Positions 1 through 12,039 of a stretch of DNA of 64,000 nt are shown in pieces (position 1 is the stretch's first letter; each line of letters starts with the position of its first letter). Under the pieces are notes generated by a model that searched no databases, was not told the origin of the DNA, and worked only from the letters and a program-made list of their open reading frames with translations. The position numbers were made by a program, and so were the translations under genes. The stretch comes from Agrostemma githago (taxonomy: Eukaryota > Streptophyta > Magnoliopsida > Caryophyllales > Caryophyllaceae): contig OY288261.1 in assembly GCA_958450325.1 (NCBI GenBank), positions 13,753,277 through 13,817,276 on the forward strand. Direction: 5' to 3'.

Positions 1-806
1 CGAGACAGACTACCCGAGCATGTACGGGCTCGGCTCGGACCAGTGACAGTGGCAGAAGATCCGCGGTTGAAGAAACGGGTTTGAGCTAAAGAGGTCCCAC
101 TTGTGATCCGGGATCGTTCGCCCCTACCCCGTCGACCTCGGGCTCCGCGTGACCCAAAAGACAAGGGGAAAGGCAAAATGCATGACCATTAGTCTCCTTA
201 GCTTTTATTACTTACGTATTATTACTAATTTTGTGGTGTGAATTTTTTTGTTGTTTGTTTTTTTGTGTGATGTATTTTTTTTGAAATTCTCGAGTTTATC
301 GATTTTTAATAAAAGACATATTAGTGAATACCGTTCCCGTCTTTTCGTTATTGCAGTGGTTGTACCCTTTTGAGAGGTTGCCTACGTATTAGAGGTGATC
401 ATATGCGGGTTCGGGTCGGACACGGGCCGGGCTAATTGTGAAATTTTGGCCCACGGACAAGCGGGTTCGGGACGGGTTAGCGGGTTTGGGACGGGTTTGC
501 GGGCCGGGCCTTTGTATATTTTTAAAAATGTTGTGTCCAAGCCAAAATTCGGGTCGGACGGGACGGGCCAATCGGGCGGTACGTCCCATGACCAGCTATA
601 CTACGTATCCACTATTAGTGGAATCAAACCAAACGTAGTTCCAAAATAGATTTTTTTTGCAATTCTCGAAATACATCAAGACTAATAGTTCGAGATGTGC
701 GACAGTAGGATAAGTAATCCTAACTTATTGACTTGCTTATAATTTTTGAAAATTTATAAAAAGACAAATTCTTATAAATTTTTGCAAATGACATTGAGAT
801 AAGGTT
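1..806 (-). other. Non-coding 3' internal region of the Tat element
   Basis: This stretch lies downstream (minus sense) of the integrase. Positions 355-389 plus 601-645 resemble, in reverse complement, the internal 3' region of the gag-only element near 36440-36540, so it belongs to the retrotransposon. It holds no supported gene; the short ORFs at 389-649 are inside a MITE. Positions 1-350 contain nothing I recognise. Confidence 0.7.
390..600. mobile_element. hAT-type MITE, 211 bp, with 8-bp target duplication
   Basis: The direct repeat CTACGTAT occurs at 382-389 and again at 601-608, exactly flanking the element. The ends are imperfect inverted repeats: the left end starts TAGAGGTGATCATATG and the right end reads inward TATAGCTGGTCATGGG. 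An 8-bp duplication and TAGAG-type ends fit the hAT superfamily. The body is rich in GGGTTCGGG-like words and codes for nothing. It inserted into the 3' region of the Tat element; the gag-only element lacks it at the corresponding place. Confidence 0.85.
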
Positions 807-1720
807 TTAGGGGTAGTAGCGTTTCAACTGGTCCAAGTTGGTCGGGTTGACGAATTCGTTCTCATCCAAGTCTGTCAGCATCACCGCTCCTCCTGATAGG
901 ATTTTCTTTACTAAATATGGCCCGGCCCAATTGGGTTTGAATTTCCCTCTTGGGTCGACTGGTAGTAAGGTCCGGACGGATTTTAGGACTAGATCCCCTT
1001 CTTTGATATTTCTGGGCCTAACCCTTTTGTTGTAAGCCCGTTGTATCCTCTTTTGGTATATCTGAATATTGTTAAGGGCCCGGGATCGCCATTCGTCCAA
1101 AAGGACTAGCGAGTCATATCGGGCTTGGACCCAATCTGCCTCAGGCACCTGACTCTCGAGTAAAATCCTGAGGGATGGTACTTCTAGCTCGACTGGTTGG
1201 ACCGCTTCCATTCCATATGTCAGATAATATGGAGTTGCTCCGGTTGCGGTGCAGATTGATGTTCGTTACCCCCATAGGGCAAAAGAAATTTTGTCGAGCC
1301 AGTCCCGGTAGTTATCAGCCATCTTTTTAAGTATGGTGACAATTATTTTATTAGCTGCTTCTACCGCTCCATTTGTTTGGGGACGGTAAGGCGAAGATGT
1401 ATGCCTTTGAATCTTATATTTTGCTAGCAAAGTAGCAGTTTCAGCTTGGAAATGGGTCCCGTGATCACTAATAAATTCGTGCGGGATCCCGTATCGGCAT
1501 ATAATCTTGTTTTGGATGAATTTGGCCACATGTTTGGCATTCAAAATCCGGTACGACTCAGCTTCGACCCATTTGGTGAAATAGTCAATAGCCACTAAAA
1601 TGAAGCAGTGACCCCCCGTCCCGGAAGGGTTCACCTTCCCAATTATATTAATTCCTCATGTCGAGAATGGCCATGGTGATGTCATGGTATATAATAGGGA
1701 TGATGGGAATGTGCTGTACG
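807..1720 (-). pseudogene. Tat pol: integrase core and C-terminal part (broken)
   Basis: Two open segments cover the integrase. The segment 1634-1266 (122 codons) holds the DDE core: the first Asp is in AIDYFTKW (residue 17), the second in FISDHG (57) and the Glu in NGAVEAANK (92), giving the D-x34-E spacing of Ty3/gypsy integrases. The segment 1211-807 (134 codons) is the C-terminal region with the GPY-like stretch NWAGPYLV and ends LKRYYP with a stop. The two are separated by stops or a frameshift around 1212-1265. Integrase inserts the cDNA into the host genome. The catalytic residues survive but the reading frame does not. Confidence 0.85.
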
Positions 1721-2879
1721 TTGGCGAAGATCTGACAGTTATGACAGTGTTTGACATATAACGGCAGTCGGTTTCCATGCTATTCCAATAATATCCGAGT
1801 CTCCTGATCTTTCGGGCTAGCATATGAGCGTTCATGTGCGGACCATTTTCACCATCGTGTACCTCAGCCATGACCTTTTCGGCTTGCATTTTGTCGATGC
1901 ATAGGAGTAAAGCCCCCTGTGCCGTCTTCTTGTATAGTTGTCCATCGTCTGTACGAATGAACTGGGTTGCCCACCTTCGTAGGGCTTTCTTGGCCCGGTT
2001 TTCAGCTCCCGGAGGATATTCTCCCAATGTTAAGTAGGTTAGAATAGCCTGATACCAAGGTTCCGGATCAGTTATTTCGATATCTTGAATAGCGTGGATA
2101 TATGCCGGCTCGGACCGTCTTTCGACGCAAATCGGCATGCTGGTCAGGTGTTCCGGGATATTTAGTAAAGATGCTAATTTGGAAAGCGCATCTGCAAACT
2201 GATTTTCTTCCCGAGGTAAATAAATGTATTCTACTTTTTGGAACTGCTTTTCGAGAGCCCTTACTCGCGCTTGGTAAGCTACGAGATTGGCATTCCGAGT
2301 TTTCCATTTTTGGAGAGCTTGATTGATGACTAAAGATGAGTCACCGTGGACCCGGAGGTTTGTTACTCCTAAATCAGCGGCGGCTTGCAGTCCCTGAATG
2401 CATGCTTCATATTCGGCTGCGTTGTTAGTCACGTCGAAATCTAGCTTAATGGATAACGGGGTGTGTTCCCCTTGTGGTGAGATCAGCAAAATCCCGACAC
2501 CAAATCCTCGGAAGTTGGACGCCCCATCAAAATATAAATCCCATGTTTCGGTATCAGTATGGAATATATCTTCATCTGGGAAGGCCCAAGTATCAGTGTG
2601 CCTCTCCTCGGATATCGGACTATCGGCAAGAAACTCCGTTCCTACTCGGCCTTTGATGGCCTTTAACGGTACGAACTTGAGGTTAAACTCTGCTAGCATC
2701 AAAGTCCATCTGGATATCCGACCGTTAAGGATGGGCTTCTCGAACAAGTACTTGATAGGATCCATTTTGGATAAAACATGTACCTCGTGACTGAGCATAT
2801 AGTGTCGGAGCTTTTTAGTGGCCCAAACTAAATCTAGGCACGTCTTTTCGAGCATCGTATACTTGCACTCGTATTCCAA
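1656..2879 (-). pseudogene. Tat pol: end of RNase H, archaeal-type RNase H and integrase zinc-binding region
   Basis: This 407-codon open segment starts in the tail of the RT-linked RNase H (LRHYMLSHEVHVLSKMDPIK, residues about 25-43). A short linker leads into a second RNase H at about residues 113-240 with the acidic residues D118 (YFDGAS), E156 (NNAAEYEA), D180 (VHGDSS) and D230 (QFADALSK). That second domain is the archaeal-type RNase H that defines Tat elements. Residues about 295-390 run into the integrase zinc-binding region (AEVHDGENGPHMNAH) and lose frame near the end. Upstream it is cut off from RT by the insert at 3274-6984 and by stops. Confidence 0.88.
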
Positions 2880-3273
2880 GAACTTTTTACTGATGTAGTA
2901 AATAGCCCTTCTTCTGAATCGACTGTCTGGGCCAGCATAGCCCCCATGGCCGTCTCGGTCGTTGTTAGGTATAACGACAAAGGTAGACCGGGTTGAGGTG
3001 CATTAATACCGGCGGAGCAGACAGAATCTCCTTCATTTTATCGAAAGCCGTTTGACATTTATCGTCCCACAGTACCCGTTCTCCTATCTTCAGTTTCTTG
3101 AAAATGGGCTCACATACCATGGTTAGCTTTGAAATGAATCGGCTGATATATTGGACTTTCCCGAGAAACTCCCTTATCTCCTTTTCGGTTTTGGGTGGCT
3201 AAATCTTGGTAATGACTTTGATTTTGGCTGGGTCAACCTCGATGCCGCGTTGGCTAACGATATGGCCCAGTAA
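2880..3273 (-). pseudogene. Tat pol: RT thumb/connection and start of RNase H, decayed
   Basis: Translated on the minus strand from 3273 the sequence begins LLGHIVSQRGIEVDP, which is the direct continuation of the RT frame that stops at about 6990. It goes on through a recognisable RT-RNase H connection (KTEKEIREFLGKVQYISRFI) but with stops and frame changes. No single open frame covers it. Confidence 0.75.
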
Positions 3274-6200
3274 TGTAACAACCCGGATTTTCCAGACTTA
3301 ATAATTAAGTCTATAATAGGAAACAGCGGAAGATATGATACATATCCGAGTCATTACTATTCTCAAATAATTAGATTACTTTACAATAATTATGAAAGTA
3401 CTTAAATATTACATTTAATTGTAGCAATTTATGAAGAAATAGAAATACATTTGAGTCCCATCTTGAGCTATCTCCAACCTTGCCCGTCTGAGGAATGGTC
3501 AGTCTCCCTTAATCTGACGATTAAAATATTTTTAAAAGAATTTCATAGAAAAACAAAATCGTCAGGTGGGTAAATTATCAAAATTTAATATGAATAAAAG
3601 ATTAAAACAACATATATAGAACAAATAGCAATACATAAAAGCACAACCGATAACACATAACTTTTAGAAATTGTAAGAAATGTTTTAAGTGCCGTATTAT
3701 TTTTAGAAAAGTTTTATCACGATATACCGGTCAATTATTGTACAAGTTCCGAATAAATTTCGTATTTGATACTTGTACAATAATAATATACCGCCAATCA
3801 CACCGACACCAGGGGGCTTACATTATTACCCCTGTTTACCGTGGTGACATAAACACGTTTAAAACAAAATTCGCCCTCTCATCTCCAGGGTCGAATGCCG
3901 GATACGTGGGGTTGTTACCCGCACCATGGACTACTCACCACCCGGCCGGTTATTCCCGCAGCCACACTCCTATCGTCGACTCACGGGAACCCGGGTGCGA
4001 TCCACCTAACACATACGGGACTGATCAGGTCCCCACCTAAAGTATGGCCACACTCCCGCCTACTCTCGAGTCAATGTCAGCACAGCCAAAGACCCTTTGT
4101 ACGCTACGGACGGTTTTATACGGTTAAGCTAAGCGCTATTCTTCCAAGTTATCTCGTACACAATAGAGACAACCTGCTTTCCCGCTCAATGAGATTTCGA
4201 ATAAAGTCCTAAAAATGCCCAATAAAATATACAATCTTTTGAAATATATTTTGAAAACATTATGTGTTATCCAACTCGAATTCGATATAAAATTCCTTCT
4301 CTTATAATTAGATACGAAGTAACAATAGTCAAAGAACACGTAGTCAAATAAAAGTCTCCTTACGAGGTTGTCCCTATTTCTAAGCCGGGATTTGGCAACC
4401 GAACTTGGTTAATATGTTAAATGATTAGTATGACCATTTAACGGAGTTTAGCCAAGTTAATCAATTAAGCTAAGGGACAGTTTGTAGTCCACTGAGTAGT
4501 TTAATTGATGAGAATCGCTCCTATTTTAATTTGGTTAGGTACAACATTTGATACTAAAATATTGTAACCGAAATATCATGAGTGACTATTTATACAATTC
4601 GTCTTAAAATCCCATGTTTATCAAATATTGAGAAAAGTGATATTTGACTCGAGATATAATCTCAAAGAAACCAAGTGTTGATAGTTTAATCTTTAATACA
4701 CTCGACTTTTAAATAAGATCCTTGTAAACTTGAAAGTTCATGATTGACCATTTAATAAAAGCTCCAACAATAGTTAATCAACATTTTTAACTTTAAATGA
4801 TGATCATCTGATATATGTCTCCCGATTTTGAAAAGTTACAAGTTGAACATAATTAATATTTTTGACAAGGTCAAATAAGAGTTGATAACAAAACAACGTC
4901 CATCGTATTTCAAAACCCATTATACACTTGAATGTCATTTCAAAATAATATTTCATTTTAATTGTCATAATATGATAATCAACTTTTAAGAATATGAGAA
5001 TCTAGCGATATCGTGGGTCGGCCTAAACGATTGTCAGGGTCCTAAAATTCTAACCTATTCGTGAGAAAGTAAGCTAGGTCTTAATATTACATCATTTTGG
5101 GGCATCGTTGGTCAGGTCTCGCAAGTAACAATTAAATTACATTAGAGTCGAATAAAATAACTAACAAAATAAAGTTAATTATTTTCTATGTTACCCATAG
5201 ATAGTAGAATAATAATATCAAGTAATAATAGTTGTAAAATTTCTAATTATATCTAGAAGTACACATTTTTATGTACTACTTAAATTTCATATCTAAAATA
5301 GTAGGTTTCCATAAAATAAAATTTATATTAAAATTTATAATTTATTATAATAATTTTTCTTCAATCAATTTCATAACTTAAAAATTTGACTTATGATAAT
5401 GTAAATATAAGTAATAAAAATTCATATACCCAAATAATCATATGCATGCAATTAAAAATATCCATAACATACTCACATAATCACATGCATTAATGTTAAA
5501 AGAAAAATCCATAAGAAGAAAATTTATTTAATAAAAGACCAAAAGTTTTTTTTTTAGAAAAAAAAAAGTGACGATTTACCCACCCGTTTGACGAGATTTC
5601 AGCCGAGATAAAAGTCCAAGTTTTAAGCGATTCCGAAAGGCCCACACCAATGGTTCTGTGAATTCCAAATCCTTCGTGGTTCCTCCTTGGCAAGTTCATA
5701 ATCTTCCAAAAATTAAGATCTAAGTACTCCTCCAACACTAAGTAAATAGAATTGTTTTTATGTGGTTTATAGATTTCAAATTGTCTTTATGCTGAATATG
5801 TACCAAAATTCACATGCATGTACATTTTAATCATTAAGTTTTTTTAAAATTAAAATCTGAAACTTTTAACTATAAAAATTAGATGATGATTAATACCTGA
5901 CTTATTGAGAATTCATAAAGTATGATACAAAAATGGGGATCATTTGTTTGCTTTGATTGAATTGAAATAAGTAAGGCTGACTTTCTTCTTATTCTCGTTA
6001 AAATGAAGGATGAAGGAAGCTTGGTAAAATAATTAATGGGTTAATGTTTTATTGTAACTTTTGGGGTGGAATTGAGAATGACAAGGTAGGGGGAAGATAA
6101 GAAAATGAGATAAACTGAAGTTTGGTAGGCTAAAGTTTTGTAGGTCAAAGTTGTCAATTTTTGGGGAAGGGCAAGGGTGGCGTGTCAATTTGGCCAACCA

Positions 6201-6984
6201 TCTTGGTTTCCATAGTTATAAATTGATTGATTTAGTTTGTATCTTATATTTATTGATCAAAAATATGATACCAATTTGGAAATTGAAAACCTTCAAGTTA
6301 ATAAAATCAAATTTTGAATCGAACTATTTTATAATATGGTTCGTGTAACTAGATAAGTAGGACTTGACTCGTCAAATTATCTAGTCCCGGTTACGTGATT
6401 GCAAAAAATTATGTATTATTTTAGTAATAATTATATGGAATGTAATTTAAAAGAGTTTGAGTCAAGTGGGAATTCTAAATAATTTAAGACGGAGAGTAAA
6501 ATGAGTAACGTGTGTATAACTTTTTGGTTTTAATGAAAGACATAGAAATACTAGACTTAGTAAGGTGTAATAACACTCGGTTAAAATTATAATTTCTGAT
6601 ATCTTAGAATTTATATTTGGATATGGAAAACATTAATAATTTATTTATTTAATTAATTTTATTTATATATATATGTCGTAAAATGTCAGGCTAGTATGTT
6701 GAAGTGCGCGAGAATGAGAATTAAGGGAAGAGTTATGTTCGACTTAAGTTGTCTTTAAGTTGAGCTGAAAAATTTATTATAAATAACAGTAAAATAATAT
6801 AAATAAATAAAATGACATGTTACAAATTTTGAAAGAAAGGATAAAATGAGAAAATTTGTAGAAATCAAATATGAAATCTCTATCCATTTCAAGAAAGGGG
6901 CTTGGTAGTTTCTAAAATACGACAAAATATAACGTAAAATTAAGAAAAATTTATAAAAGATTGTCAAAATTACGGGATGTTACA
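3274..6984 (-). mobile_element. 3.7-kb non-coding insert, probable solo LTR, in the Tat RT domain
   Basis: The insert starts TGTAACAACCCGG and ends CGGGATGTTACA, and is flanked by the 5-bp direct repeat AGTAA (3269-3273 and 6985-6989). Removing it plus one repeat restores continuous RT similarity. TG...CA ends and a 5-bp duplication are typical of LTR retrotransposons. I see no second LTR, PBS, PPT or coding domain within its 3711 bp, so a solo LTR from unequal recombination is the simplest reading; a non-autonomous element with diverged LTRs is the alternative. The minus strand is chosen because its ends resemble those of the minus-strand LARD LTR at 53189. Nothing else of note is seen inside; the ORFs of up to 105 codons have no recognisable domain. 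Confidence 0.75.
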
Positions 6985-6989
6985 AGTAA

Positions 6990-7617
6990 CTTGCCCGATG
7001 TTACCCCGAAACTGCATTTTTGAGGGTTTAGCCTCATGTTGTACTTGCCTAATCGGGTGAAGAATTTTCTTAGGGCCGAAATGTGCATGTTTCGGTCTTT
7101 GGACTTAACAATCATGTCGTCCACGTAACCCTCTACTTCCTTATGCATCATATTGTGTAATAAGGTAGTGGCGGTCCGTTGATAAGTGGCCCCAGCATTG
7201 ATAAGCCCAAATGGCATGACGGTGTAGCAGTAAGTACCCCAAGGCGTAGTGAAGATGGTCTTACTCATATCTTCTTCAGCCATTTTGATTTGATTGTACC
7301 CGGCATACCCGTCCATAAAGGATAGAAGGGCATGATCGGCCGTGTTATCCACCAGTATATCGATGTGTGGTAACGGGAAATCGTCTTTTGGGTTGGCCTT
7401 ATTAAGGTCCCAGAAGTCTACACATACCCGTACCTTGCCGTCTTTCTTGGGTACTGGCACGATGTTCGCAACCCAATCTGGATATTCAGACACTTGTATG
7501 AAGCCTGCTTTGAATTGTTTGTCAACTTCTTATTTGACTTTGAGAGACCATTCGGGCCTCATTCTTCGGAGTTTCTGTTTTATCGGCTTACACCCGTCTT
7601 TGATGGGTATACGGTGT
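6990..7617 (-). pseudogene. Tat pol: reverse transcriptase fragment
   Basis: The open segment starting at 7493 carries the RT palm: VPKKDGKVRVCVDFWDLNKA (residues 14-33), the first catalytic Asp in SFMDGYAGYN (residue 61), PFGLINAGATYQR (94-106) and the catalytic YVDD box (123-126). The usual DFRDLN box reads DFWDLN, an Arg-to-Trp change. Upstream, 7494-7617 encodes the pre-RT region (KLRRMRPEWSLKVK) in a different frame from the linker, with a stop before EVDKQFKAGF. The similarity ends exactly at the target duplication of the 3.7-kb insert and resumes at 3273. Confidence 0.87.
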
Positions 7618-8322
7618 TCAGCTATCTCCCGATCTATTCCCGGCACGCATGTCCTTGTAGGACCATGCGAAGACGTCTTTGAATTCTTGGAGGAGGTTCG
7701 TGAATTGTTGTCTCTCCTCGGGATCTAAGGATAAACCTAACTTAAGCATCTGAGGCTCTAAAGGGGTTCCTATATTGATCGAGTCGGTTTCCTCAATTAC
7801 GGGGTCGCGGGATTCCCTTTGTTCGAGTTGCTCGATTAGATACGGAGGTAGTGGTACCTGTTCGTCGGGTTTCTCAATGTCATTGCAAATAAATTTTTTG
7901 AAAATGTTTTGAAAATAAGACAAGTCGTAAGCAGAACGGTTATCGTTATTATTGATAGTGAATTTTGAAAATAGCTCAAAGAGAGCAGCCATCTGATCGT
8001 TGGTCAGAGGCGGGATAGGGAGTGCTCTTGGGACAGACTCCAAGACTCCCATAGGTGTGACTAAAGGAATGGGGGTTATAGACTCAATTCTAGTACTGGA
8101 CCTTCTAGACTTGGACTCAGACTCTGACTCTGACTCCGACTCAGACTCGGACTCGGACTCAGTGTCGGGCATATCCCCTTCACCGGTAGTCAGCTTGTAG
8201 ACTCGACCCTGGCTGTCGGTCCACTTGATAGTCTTTTTCCAAGCCCTTTTACCTGTGTAAGCACCAACTTCGGAGATCAGCTTGGTTGGATCGAACCTGC
8301 TACTGTGGAGGATTAGGTTCAC
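7618..8322 (-). pseudogene. Tat pol: gag-RT linker with (Glu-Ser)n tract
   Basis: A 234-codon open segment. Residues about 54-72 are an alternating Glu-Ser tract encoded by a GACTCN-type hexamer repeat at about 8106-8163. Residues about 185-225 are the conserved pre-RT stretch (IGTPLEPQMLKLGLSL, then EFKDVFAWSYKDM). In Ty3/gypsy elements the aspartic protease (D-S/T/N-G) is expected between gag and RT. I see no such motif here, so the protease is deleted or unrecognisably changed. The frame shifts at the 3' end, where the RT similarity continues in another frame. Confidence 0.7.
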
Positions 8323-9895
8323 TAGCTTCAGCTACCGTCAGTGCCTTCTTTAGATTCAGCTTGAACGAGGGCAAACATGTCATCTGGGATATAGTTGCAT
8401 TCCCGAACACTGGAGTGACAACGTAATCAGTCAGTCTTGGGCTGTAAGGGCCCAAGTAGGTACCCTTGAAGATGTTGGTGGCCTTCTGAATACCGGCCCG
8501 AAGTACGTTTTCCGGGGTAGAAAGGTAGGCCGTGATGACATGAGTGTTGGCCAAGGCTTTGGTTTTAGCCTTCCGGATTTCTTCGATGGTGATGGGGACA
8601 GCTTCCCCCTTAGCTAGGTAAACGTCGTCTTCATCATCATTCCATATACCGTTAATTTGTGGGGTGAAAGGGGAAATAAGATGAGAACAGTCGACTACTT
8701 CTCCAGTAAGAATGGCGTGAGTACTAAAGGGGTTATCTTTGTTACTTGGTTTGTCACTGGGCAGCGGTATCTTCCCACTTTCGATTAGATCCTGAATGAG
8801 ATGCTTCAATTTCAAGCATTTTTCAGTGTCGTGCCCATTACCTCGGTGATACTGGCAGTAGGCCTGAATGTTATAACTCTTGGATCTTTTTTCGAGCGGA
8901 ACTTCCGGAGTTGGGCCTATCGGTTGGATTAGGCCTTTTGAAGATAGCCTTTGTAAGGCATAAGGATAGGTGGTCCCTATATCAGTGAATACCCGAGTTG
9001 GAGTATTCTTTTTGGATGAGGTGTCTACTGAGTTGACCTCGTCAAAGATGCTGCGGGTTGCAGCTGCTGTTGTGGGCTTGCTGGCGGACGAGCTGGCCCC
9101 TTGATACCCTTTGGCAGAGGCCTTAGTAAGGTTCTCTAGCCTTAAGTCATCTTCAATTCTTGTACCCATTTCGGTTAAGGTGGCGAAATTAGGTATGACG
9201 GCGTACCGGAGATGGATCCGGTAAGAAGGGAGGAGGTTCTTGACAAAGGCCTCCACCAAGACTTTCTCGCTGGGCTTATCAACCAGCTTTACACTTTCGG
9301 CCCTCCACCTTTGAAGGTATTTGGTGAACCCCTCTTTGGGCTCTTGGACCATAACTTCCAGAGTACGCATCGTAGTCTGGATCTCAGTGTTGTCGGCATA
9401 GTTCCGAGCAAATTTTGTTGCCACGTCGTCCCAAGTTTTGTATTTCTTGGAATCAAGCCTGTAGTACCAGGCTTTTGGGTGCTTCTCCAAGGAAGAAGCA
9501 AAGAGATGCTTGAACATGGACGACTTAACCCCCTAAACAGCCATGAACTCTTTGAAAGCTCGGATGTGGAGCACCGGGTCTTCAGTCCCATCGAACATTG
9601 GCAGGCCCGTTAAGTTGAGATTAGCGGGCAACTCATCAATTAGAGGCGAATAAGCCCGAGCGTTCTCCGTATGGATGGTGTTGTTGGTCGTCGTGTGGAC
9701 CTGTTCCTGCAGCGTACGGACCGCGCTGGCCAGTTCAGCTAACGGCCCGGTAGTCTCGACTCCACCGAGAGGAGTTCCTTGTTCTACGGCGCTTACCCGA
9801 GTAAGGATGGCGATCTGGTCCTCCCTCATTTTTCTCAATTGATCCTCTAGCTTGACCAACGAGGCGGTCAACTCGTCAATGGCTTCTTTCGTCAT
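8300..9895 (-). pseudogene. Tat gag with one in-frame stop
   Basis: The gag starts at the ATG at 9895-9893 (MTKEAIDELTASL), runs 120 codons to a TAG at 9535-9533, and continues in the same frame to 8300. The first 60 residues look like a coiled coil. The middle part (WYYRLDSKKYKTWDDVATKF, YLQRWRAESVKL) is the retrotransposon gag core that forms the particle. A zinc-knuckle-like CQYHRGNGHDTEKC (C-x2-H-x4-H-x4-C) lies about two thirds along. The stop replaces the Lys codon present in the gag-only copies (FMAIKGVKS). The two families are clearly homologous, but the gag-only copies lack the zinc-knuckle half. Confidence 0.88.
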
Positions 9896-11096
9896 GGTTC
9901 GGGTGAAGGGCGGCCTGTTTGTAAGAATACCGCGTAGTCATCAACTAAACCCGAATCCTAGAACAAAAGTACATCCCGAGCAAGGAAAAACACTACTAAA
10001 AATCCCTTATTATTTTTGACGCTTTTGGGTCGACGCTTCTAGAAGCGTCAACAATCACTACTACAAATCCCTTTGACTTCCGACGCTTTTTTCTTTGATT
10101 TCCGATGCTTTAAAGCGTCGAGAATTGGGTTCTTGACACTTTACAAAAGCGTCGGATTTTGAGCCGTCAGGAATTTCTGACGCTTATAAGCGTCGATACT
10201 CTCGACAATTTTTGGTGTCAACATTTTTTGATGACACTTTATGGTGTCAATATTTCTGACGCTTTTATGTGTAAAAAATTCAGAGGTCGACACTAATCGT
10301 GTAAAGAAAAGAAAATGGTGGTAACTAATATGGACGGGAAAAAGCGTCGAGATTTATTTATTAACAACTTTTTTTAGACATATTGACAAAAGAATAACCT
10401 TCAACATTTTTATAAATTAAATACAATACGGAATAATTATATAACAAGAAAATATGAAACTCACAAAGATAAGCAAATAAAATATAGTACTCCGTATCAT
10501 GATTCAATAATTTCTTATACAAAACGAAATGCAAAAGAAATTACATCAAATTATTTGTTCTCAAGCATAATTGAGTACGTATGTACTAAATTAATAACCC
10601 AACATAATATCAATCGAAACGAAAAATATATGGAACAAAGCGTCTCATCACGAGTATTAAATAACAAAACTCGCGTGCATGCAACAACCATCTTAATTAA
10701 GAATAGTCTGAAAGCAAATTCTTGCAATTATTCCGACGGACAATTATCTTTTGCAGAACCTGAAACCTACAAAATAATAAACAATACGAGCATATTAATA
10801 TATATACATGCAACTCACACCATTAGATAAGTTAAAGATGAAAGCTATTAATCAATATTAATGAGGTGTTTCAGATTCCAATCATAGTTACTCTAAAGCA
10901 TAGTAAATGAGACGAGTTTCTATAAGACAATTGAGTGGAATACATATCAATATATATTCTGAAAGCAAGTAGAGCGGCCACGGTTGCCAACATATCTATA
11001 TCAATATAGGTTTGGCATACATATCAGTATAGCACTGATGACTATACCAACAGTTACAAGAGACCCATCGACTCTTAACATGGATCTCATGAGCAA

Positions 11097-11150
11097 TCTA
11101 TACATACATACATACATACATACATACATACATAGATACATACATATATA
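11097..11150. repeat. (CATA)n microsatellite
   Basis: About ten uninterrupted CATA units, followed by degenerate CATA/TA units, inside the CACTA element. Confidence 0.9.
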
Positions 11151-11635
11151 TATACACATACCCCTTACCCGGCTTAGATAGGAGACGACGATGAGGAGTT
11201 GCTCTGCTGGAACCCATACTGCCCATGTGAAGCCCGGGAATGAAAAGGTAAAACAAAATGAACCTAACCTCAGTCATAATAGTAAGCACATTGTTGGTTA
11301 ATTCGTTACGTAGAAACGTAACTTGCAGCGTATAAGTGTATTTGTCAAAGGACCCTGTTTACAATTAGTACACAAGCAAAAGAAAATAGAAACGTTAAAC
11401 ATAAACAAATATAAAGACCACTAGAAAGCTATCACTAATGTCACTAAAATTGCAAAAAAGTTAAAAGTTGGAAATTTTACAATTAAAATGACAGCAAACA
11501 AATTAAATTAACAAACCCACATCAAGCAAACTCATTGACTTATGCAATCTGCTACCTCTCTTTCTCATGTCATTAAAAACTAACTTCTCCCAAGCATCTT
11601 ATTCTCTCCAATGCATTACGAATAGATGCATTATA

Positions 11636-11838
11636 CTCCCTCCGTTTCTATGATTTCTTCCACCTTAAAAGTGGCACATTTCTTAAGAAAAACAATAAAA
11701 TAAGTAAAAGTAGAGAGGGAGTAAAGTAAGTGAGCCACCTAGGTAAGAGAGAAGTGTGATAGAAAAAAAGGAAAGTGGAAGAAATCAAAGAAATTGTTGA
11801 AAAAGGAAATATGGAAGATATCAATGAAACAGAGGGAG
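11636..11838. mobile_element. Stowaway-type MITE, 203 bp
   Basis: The left end CTCCCTCCGTTTCTATGATT and the inward-read right end CTCCCTCTGTTTCATTGATA form inverted repeats, flanked by TA (11634-11635 and 11839-11840). CTCCCTCCGT ends with a TA duplication are diagnostic for Stowaway (Tc1/mariner-derived) MITEs. It is nested in the CACTA element. Confidence 0.9.
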
Positions 11839-12039
11839 TATATATATATATATCCAATTCAACTCAAAACGTCATCTGCAATCAAGAGTTCGATCGAGAT
11901 TATGTCATTATATTATTCACTAAAGTATAAGTCAGACCATTCAATTCTATCGAATTAGTAGTTAATTGAAACCAAAAGCCTACCGCATACACATCTGATC
12001 AGACTCTTACAGGTGACTGATATTATTAGACATAAGAGA

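Noticed and set aside
3738..4212. 100- and 105-codon ORFs in the 3.7-kb insert
   Set aside because: Overlapping frames in a GC-richer patch of an LTR-like sequence; no domain, and no pol or gag similarity.
8000..8200. Asp-Ser repeat ORF on the plus strand
   Set aside because: Reverse shadow of the Glu-Ser tract of the Tat linker.
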